Source: Marinilabiliaceae bacterium
Lineage (GTDB): Bacteria > Bacteroidota > Bacteroidia > Bacteroidales > Marinilabiliaceae
Reading direction: 5' to 3'
Length of the DNA stretch: 53,740 nt
NCBI GenBank assembly: GCA_009777175.1
Contig: WRMI01000014.1
Location: 1-53,740, forward strand
Both the position numbers and the translations under genes were made by a program. The notes under the pieces are model-generated. The model saw nothing but the letters and a program-made list of their open reading frames with translations, did not search any database and was not told the origin of the DNA. Position 1 is the first letter of the stretch. The number at the start of each line of letters is the position of its first letter. Shown here in pieces: positions 49,478 to 53,740 of this stretch.

Positions 49478-49690
49478 CTAAAACTCTATTTTATAACTGA
49501 TATTCGGTATCGATACAGAGCCCATGGCCCTTACGGGTTCGTTTTTGCGGTAATCATAAATATACGCACCTAACTCTTCATTACCTGTAACATTTATCAT
49601 TTTTAGACTATTTTCGCTACTTTTTTGAAAACTGTTTTTTTTATTTATTTCAAAAATATTTTTTAATTTTGCGGCGTTTTTTATAATCAT
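49478..49690 (-). pseudogene. C-terminal remnant of a second TonB-dependent receptor
   Basis: The last ~48 codons read SLKMINVTGNEELGAYIYDY and RKNEPVRAMGSVSIPNISYK, IEF. They align with the C-terminus of the intact receptor (MMNITSDKEYYYGYNYRDDK, GSIPNLYYKIEF). Even the sequence after the stop is shared (TCTAATGTTTATATTTGA at 49459 and 46862). The first ~20 codons of the frame (IIKNAAKLKNIFEINKKN) are AT-rich and not receptor-like. Nearly the whole gene has been lost. Confidence 0.8.
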
Positions 49691-49711
49691 ATAAAAGTTT
49701 TACAATTAAAT

Positions 49712-49810
49712 GACATGCGTATTTTGAATATATTTTTTTGCAAAGTTAAAAAAAATATTCAAAATACGCATCTCAAGAAGGAAAAAATATTCAAAATACG
49801 CATCTCAAAA
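49712..49810. promoter_or_regulatory. Repeated ATATTCAAAATACGCAT sites around a minus-strand promoter
   Basis: The 17-mer ATATTCAAAATACGCAT occurs twice in direct order (about 49757-49773 and 49788-49804), both followed by CTCAA. It is present once inverted (ATGCGTATTTTGAATAT, about 49714-49730). A minus-strand -7 element TAACTTTG (49741-49748) lies between, and would have served the lost receptor gene. The arrangement suggests regulator-binding sites. Confidence 0.5.
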
Positions 49811-50052
49811 ATTATAAAAATAAACTTTTTTTCAAAATTAAAGAAAAAAGTTTTTTTTATATATTATTCAATAACAATACTTTAAGAAAAAAAACAAGAA
49901 AAAAAAACAAGAAAAAATAAAAAAAATCAATTTTTTTTTAAATAATTGTAACAATGTAAAAAAAATGTGCGTTTAAGTTCGTATATTTATGAGTTGGCTG
50001 CAATGCGCGGGCGACACAACCGAAAGTGCTAATAATTAAAAATGTAAGAGAT
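49811..50052. other. Very AT-rich gap before the protease gene
   Basis: Mostly A- and T-runs, ending in a GC-richer stretch at about 49991-50026 (GAGTTGGCTGCAATGCGCGG, GCGACACAACCGAAAGTGC) just before the protease gene. This abrupt change could mark the edge of an acquired segment. No gene. Confidence 0.35.
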
Positions 50053-51873
50053 ATGACAAAGAAAATTTTATTTTTATCAATCGCATTAGTTGCGAGTATG
50101 TACTTGTTCGCACAAAAACAGGAAAAAATCTATTACGACAAAGATTGGAAAGGCTGCTCCCAATCGAAAGCCGAATTTTATCGTGTCGTCAACTATGATG
50201 CAAACGGAAAACCGGTTGGAAAAGTCATGGACTATTTTATCACGGGAGAATTGCAGTCAGAAATAGATGGTGCCACGTATATTGACAAAAATGATGACAC
50301 AAAATCAGTATTCATTGGTTTCAGTAGAGGTTTTTTCAAGAGTGGTGCAAAAGAATTTGAAAGATTTAACGATAACCAAGGCAAAACGATAACACACAAA
50401 ATATGGTATGAAAATGGGAATTTAAGTGCAGATGGCACATTCAAGAATGAACAACCTGTTACTGTCAAAAAGTGGTATAGGAATGGAAACTTAATGAGTG
50501 ATGAAAAATTTGAAAACGGGAAATATGAAGGTAATGCAACTTATTATTATGAAAGCGGAAAATTATATCGAAAATTCATTTTCACAGACGGCAAACTTGC
50601 AGACAAATTTTTCCTCGAATGCGATGAATTTGGCAAATGCCAAAACGTGTTTTATGAAAACTTCTATTCTTCTGACAATGTAAATCAATGGATTATAGGG
50701 AATAACAAAGATTTATCAAGCGAAATACTTCCTGAAAAAGGATTATTAATGAAATTTAAAACAGACCATAATGGATTTAGGAACTCAATTAATATCCCTC
50801 TAAACTTGACCGAAAATTTTTCAATTGAAACTGTTGTAGATTTCAAAAACGGAGAAACGAATAACGGACACGGAATAATATGGGGTTTTAAGGATTGGGA
50901 TAATTATTCGTTCTTTGGAATAAGTGCCAATGGCTATTATGTGATAATGACACAAACAGAGGGAGTTTCGCTCACAATTAAAGAATGGACAAAATCGGAT
51001 ATAATAAACCAGAATAAACAAAGAAATATGCTTAAATTATTGAGAATTGACGATAAAATTTACTTTTCAATAAACCAACAACTTGTTTATTCTGACAATT
51101 TTTACGGATTTAGAGGAAATAATATCGGATTTTATACGTTAGGAAAGAAAGAAGTTTTATATGAAAATCTGATAGTCAAACAAGATTTTTCCAATAGCGA
51201 AAACTCTAATGCGAGCAAAACAAACTCAAATTCTGATTGGAGAGGAAACGGCTCTGGATTTTTCATAGATTACAGAGGATATATTGCTACAAACTACCAC
51301 GTTATAAAAGACGCAACTCAAATCGAGATTAATTTTATTCGAGACGGACAACAGCAAGCGTTTAATGCCGAAGTCATTCAGAGCGATAGGCAAAACGATT
51401 TGGCAATTTTAAAAATAAGCGATAGTTCGTTCAAACCCTTCACGAATGTTCCTTACAATTTTCAAACAACGCTCTCCGATGTTGGCACAAACATATTTGC
51501 TTTGGGTTATCCGATGGCAAATATTATGGGTAGTGAAATCAAATTTACAGACGGAAAAATCAGTTCAAGAACAGGCGTACAAGGCGACATTACAATGTAT
51601 CAAATTTCAGTTCCGATACAATCAGGAAATAGCGGAGGAGCATTGTTTGATTATGACGGAAATTTGGTCGGGGTTACTTCGGCAGGACTAAATCGCGATT
51701 ACTTTAATTCGGAAAATGTCAATTATGCAATCAAATCTTCGTATCTGAAAAATCTAATAGAAGTTTTGCCCGTGTCAGTACGATTGCCAAATGACAAAAC
51801 AATCGCCACGAAAACTTTGACCGAGAAAATAAAAATTTTATCGGACTATGTTGTACTGATAAAAATTAAATGA
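50053..51873 (+). CDS. Secreted trypsin-like serine protease with MORN-like repeats
   Basis: Exported protein of 606 residues from the ATG at 50053, which begins the signal peptide (TKKILFLSIALVASMYLFAQ); a start at 50026 adds nine residues. Residues 20-190 contain toxin-like/MORN-type repeats (IWYENGNLSADGTFKNEQPV, KWYRNGNLMSDEKFENGKYE, ATYYYESGKLYRKFIF). About 215-375 is a concanavalin/DUF1080-like sandwich (FSIETVVDFKNGETNNGHGI, IIWGFKDWDNYSFFGIS). About 392-570 is an HtrA-type trypsin domain: His in IATNYHVIKDA (about 414), Asp in RQNDLAILKI (about 448), Ser in IQSGNSGGALF (about 526). No PDZ domain is seen. The SIR2 gene follows within 30 bases. The targets are unknown. Confidence 0.87.
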   Translation: MTKKILFLSIALVASMYLFAQKQEKIYYDKDWKGCSQSKAEFYRVVNYDANGKPVGKVMDYFITGELQSEIDGATYIDKNDDTKSVFIGFSRGFFKSGAKEFERFNDNQGKTITHKIWYENGNLSADGTFKNEQPVTVKKWYRNGNLMSDEKFENGKYEGNATYYYESGKLYRKFIFTDGKLADKFFLECDEFGKCQNVFYENFYSSDNVNQWIIGNNKDLSSEILPEKGLLMKFKTDHNGFRNSINIPLNLTENFSIETVVDFKNGETNNGHGIIWGFKDWDNYSFFGISANGYYVIMTQTEGVSLTIKEWTKSDIINQNKQRNMLKLLRIDDKIYFSINQQLVYSDNFYGFRGNNIGFYTLGKKEVLYENLIVKQDFSNSENSNASKTNSNSDWRGNGSGFFIDYRGYIATNYHVIKDATQIEINFIRDGQQQAFNAEVIQSDRQNDLAILKISDSSFKPFTNVPYNFQTTLSDVGTNIFALGYPMANIMGSEIKFTDGKISSRTGVQGDITMYQISVPIQSGNSGGALFDYDGNLVGVTSAGLNRDYFNSENVNYAIKSSYLKNLIEVLPVSVRLPNDKTIATKTLTEKIKILSDYVVLIKIK

Positions 51874-51900
51874 TAATTTGCAAGCAAATATTTGATTAAA

Positions 51901-53178
51901 ATGCGAAAACAACACCATAAATCAACGAAAAGTAGAAAAAAGCAAATGAGTAGAATTACGAAAAACGAGGAAATACTAAAACGCCTAAAAGAAGGAAAAT
52001 CCATTTCTTTACTATTGGGAGCAGGTTTTTCTGCGCCAATAGGCTATCCTATCGGCAATCAATTGAATACAAAACTTTTAAATTGTATGGGCGATGATTT
52101 TGCTTTTAGTTCTGCGGGCGAATTATGTATTTGTAAAGACGGAGCAAAGCCCGATTTAGGTTATAAAAACTCATACGATTGGTATTTTGATTTTTGTAAA
52201 GATGTTATTCACTATTACAATGACAATGTCAAGACATTTGACTATGAGGAGTTTTATGATTATCTGAAAGAAGTAGCAAAAAACGATAAGGGATTAAAAG
52301 AACTTTTTGAAAAGGGCAATTACAGCAAAAGCGAATTTGAGAATTTTGACAGATATGTATCTCAAATTGACAACATTTATAATCAAATAGTTGCATTTTA
52401 TTTGGAAGATGAAACAGGGAAAAGTTGGTACGATGATGAACCTACGCATTTGAAACCAACATTTGACGGATATACAGGATTTCTTAATTGCATTGAGGAA
52501 TTATCTAAAAATCATATTGTAAATGTTCACACCCTTAATCACGATTTGTTTTTTGAACGATTAAATCGTACAGAATGGATAAACGGAGAATTGTGCGATG
52601 GTTTTGAAGAGTTGGGGTCACCATTTTATGGCGAATTATTGCACAAAAACAGAACTTACAAATGCCGATTATCAAAATATACAGGAAAATACAAGAAAAA
52701 AATACGCCTATATAAATTGCACGGAAGTAAGGATTATTTTGTTTATCACACTAATAAGGATGCGATTTTGTATCCCGAAACATTCATAAAATCTCGTTGG
52801 GGAATAGACACTACCGCTTTTCGCAAGGAAATCAAGAAGAAAGGAGGAGTTATTGAATATGAAACAGATTTTATCAATTATCACCCCAATTTTCTGACAG
52901 GTACAACTTCCAAAATAAGCAGATACCAAGAGCCTTTGTTGTACAAGAAAATATTTGAGTTGTTCAAGGAAAATCTGAACAAAGCGGAAATATTGATAAT
53001 TATTGGATATGGCTGTAAAGATTTAGAAATTAATCGTTACATTCTCGAGGAGTTTGGAACGGAGAAACCTTGTTTTATCATAGACCCTTTTACTGACAAT
53101 ACAGAAAAATTGGGCGTGAATGCGAAATGGATAAAAAAAGCAATTGAAAATCTTTTGTTGTCGGATTTTAATTTATAA
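51901..53178 (+). CDS. SIR2-domain (NADase/deacetylase-like) protein
   Basis: Cytoplasmic protein of 425 residues from the ATG at 51901; an ATG at 51946 would remove a basic stretch (RKQHHKSTKSRKKQ). The SIR2-like Rossmann fold is visible: ISLLLGAGFSAPIGYPIGNQ (about 35-54, NAD-binding GAG-F-S-x-P), VNVHTLNHDLFFERL (about 206-220, T-x-N-x-D), IRLYKLHGSKDYFVYH (about 267-282, catalytic-type His), and ILIIIGYGCKDLEINRYILE (about 363-382). Stand-alone SIR2 proteins of this type often act in anti-phage defence by depleting NAD+. Here it directly follows a secreted protease gene and is followed by tandem hairpin repeats. No phage-sensing domain is evident. Confidence 0.87.
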   Translation: MRKQHHKSTKSRKKQMSRITKNEEILKRLKEGKSISLLLGAGFSAPIGYPIGNQLNTKLLNCMGDDFAFSSAGELCICKDGAKPDLGYKNSYDWYFDFCKDVIHYYNDNVKTFDYEEFYDYLKEVAKNDKGLKELFEKGNYSKSEFENFDRYVSQIDNIYNQIVAFYLEDETGKSWYDDEPTHLKPTFDGYTGFLNCIEELSKNHIVNVHTLNHDLFFERLNRTEWINGELCDGFEELGSPFYGELLHKNRTYKCRLSKYTGKYKKKIRLYKLHGSKDYFVYHTNKDAILYPETFIKSRWGIDTTAFRKEIKKKGGVIEYETDFINYHPNFLTGTTSKISRYQEPLLYKKIFELFKENLNKAEILIIIGYGCKDLEINRYILEEFGTEKPCFIIDPFTDNTEKLGVNAKWIKKAIENLLLSDFNL

Positions 53179-53240
53179 TTTGTCCGAAAATAAGACTAAA
53201 CGATTGACAAACAGAAAATAGACAAAATGCACTTCAGCCA

Positions 53241-53399
53241 ACACCAAGGTTTTCGTTGTGTGCGTGAGCACAAACAATGAAAACCCTGTTGAACGAAACC
53301 GACTTGTTCCGCACAATTTAACACCAAGGTTTTCGTTGTGTGCGTGAGCACAAACAATGAAAACCCTGTTGAACGAAACCGACTTGTTCCGCACAATTT
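53241..53399. repeat. Two tandem 80-bp hairpin units
   Basis: Two essentially identical 80-base units begin at 53241 and 53321. Each contains an imperfect hairpin from GGTTTTCGTTGTGTGC to GCACAAACAATGAAAACC (53248-53285 in the first), then TTGAACGAAACCGACTTGTT and CCGCACAATTT. The near-identity of the copies shows a recent duplication. They may act as transcription terminators of the SIR2 gene or as a recombination site. The minus-strand frames across them are repeat read-through. Confidence 0.85.
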
Positions 53400-53403
53400 T
53401 CAT

Positions 53404-53639
53404 TATTATGGGTATTGAGTAGGATTATCTCATTTTTTTGTGTTTCCGTCGTTTGTTTTTTTATGACAATTTTTGACTTTTTTTGGTCATTTTTGATGTT
53501 TTTAGTTTCGTTTCTGTATAAATGTTTGAACTGACAACTGACAATTACATCACAATAGGCTCACTTTTCTTAGTTTTCTTATTTAACGGCACAACAATCA
53601 CAGTCCGTCAGCGAAGACAGATTAGATTTATTAGATAAA
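53404..53639. other. Gene-free right-hand gap
   Basis: T-rich sequence such as GACAATTTTTGACTTTTTTT. No gene, promoter or repeat was recognised. Confidence 0.35.
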
Positions 53640-53740
53640 TCAGTTGTTTAAAATTTGCATAAACTCTATTATATTATTATTATCATCTATTATTTTAGGA
53701 GGTCCACGTGCCTTTATTATTTCAATAGTTACCATTGTAG
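53640..53740 (-). CDS. Partial gene entering from the right edge (C-terminal end)
   Basis: On the minus strand the frame from the window edge reads TMVTIEIIKARGPPKIIDDN and NNIEFMQILNN before TGA. It is open to the edge, so it is either the end of a longer gene or a short one starting at the ATG at 53733-53735. Too little is visible to name a family. Confidence 0.4.
   Translation of the reverse strand, partial: TMVTIEIIKARGPPKIIDDNNNIIEFMQILNN

Noticed and set aside
53196-53403. Minus-strand frames over the 80-bp repeats
   Set aside because: They are repeat read-through in two overlapping frames with identical repeated peptides.
1-53740. tRNA or rRNA genes
   Set aside because: No cloverleaf with a T-loop of the GTTCGAATC type and no rRNA core sequence was recognised on either strand by eye; a tRNA search program was not available.

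Overview
The window is AT-rich DNA from a member of the phylum Bacteroidota, probably an uncultured Bacteroidales-like lineage. The evidence is the Bacteroidota-type promoters (TAnnTTTG just upstream of many genes, for example 8674, 12617, 31726, 33607, 35020, 36503, 37317 and 39563), the absence of obvious Shine-Dalgarno sequences, secreted proteins ending in a type IX secretion (Por) sorting domain, SusD-like and TonB-dependent outer-membrane proteins, a PorT-like barrel, an Omp28-like lipoprotein and a DUF6029-like protein.

Layout. 0-3.2 kb: trpS, a Uma2-family nuclease, an orphan succinate dehydrogenase cytochrome b subunit and an XRE regulator, all on the minus strand. 3.5-8.3 kb: a Por-sorted repeat protein followed by three small surface or lipoprotein genes, two of them paralogous. 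8.7-16.3 kb: housekeeping genes mfd, rplM-rpsI, rpsB-tsf and an outer-membrane barrel; S2 carries an unusually long Lys/Glu tail. A 243-bp hairpin-forming element lies between mfd and rplM. 16.3-19.0 kb: murG and a COG2509-type flavoprotein. 19.0-21.9 kb: decayed genes, short tandem repeats and an AAA/DUF4143 ATPase. 21.9-31.4 kb: envelope genes (Omp28-like, DUF6029-like, a membrane protein, a Por-sorted protein), an N-acetylglucosamine kinase-like protein, a WbqC-like protein, and a FecB/FecCD uptake pair without an ATPase gene.

31.7-40.8 kb is the most unusual part: a dense array of intact and broken toxin-antitoxin genes (MazEF, HicAB in four states, a PIN-domain toxin, a zeta-like kinase, YefM/YoeB) interleaved with copies of one XRE regulator and two AAA/DUF4143 ATPase genes. 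About 170 bp containing a promoter (repeat A) occurs four times. A block starting in the hicB 3' end and continuing downstream (repeat B) occurs three times. HicB proteins with unrelated N-terminal halves share nearly identical DNA-binding C-termini, so the modules look like shuffled cassettes in a common frame. Several toxins are inactivated (MazF by an in-frame TAG, HicA by stop or start loss, YoeB by a stop).

41.1-49.7 kb: minus-strand envelope genes (Por-sorted repeat protein, BIG2/sulfatase-modifying-factor lipoprotein, SusD-like lipoprotein, TonB-dependent receptor and the remnant of a second receptor). They are separated by degenerate ~120-bp repeats that could be cassette borders. 50.0-53.2 kb: a secreted trypsin-like protease with MORN-like repeats, followed directly by a SIR2-domain protein and two tandem 80-bp hairpin units, possibly a defence-type cassette. 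No rRNA, tRNA, CRISPR array or transposase gene was recognised.
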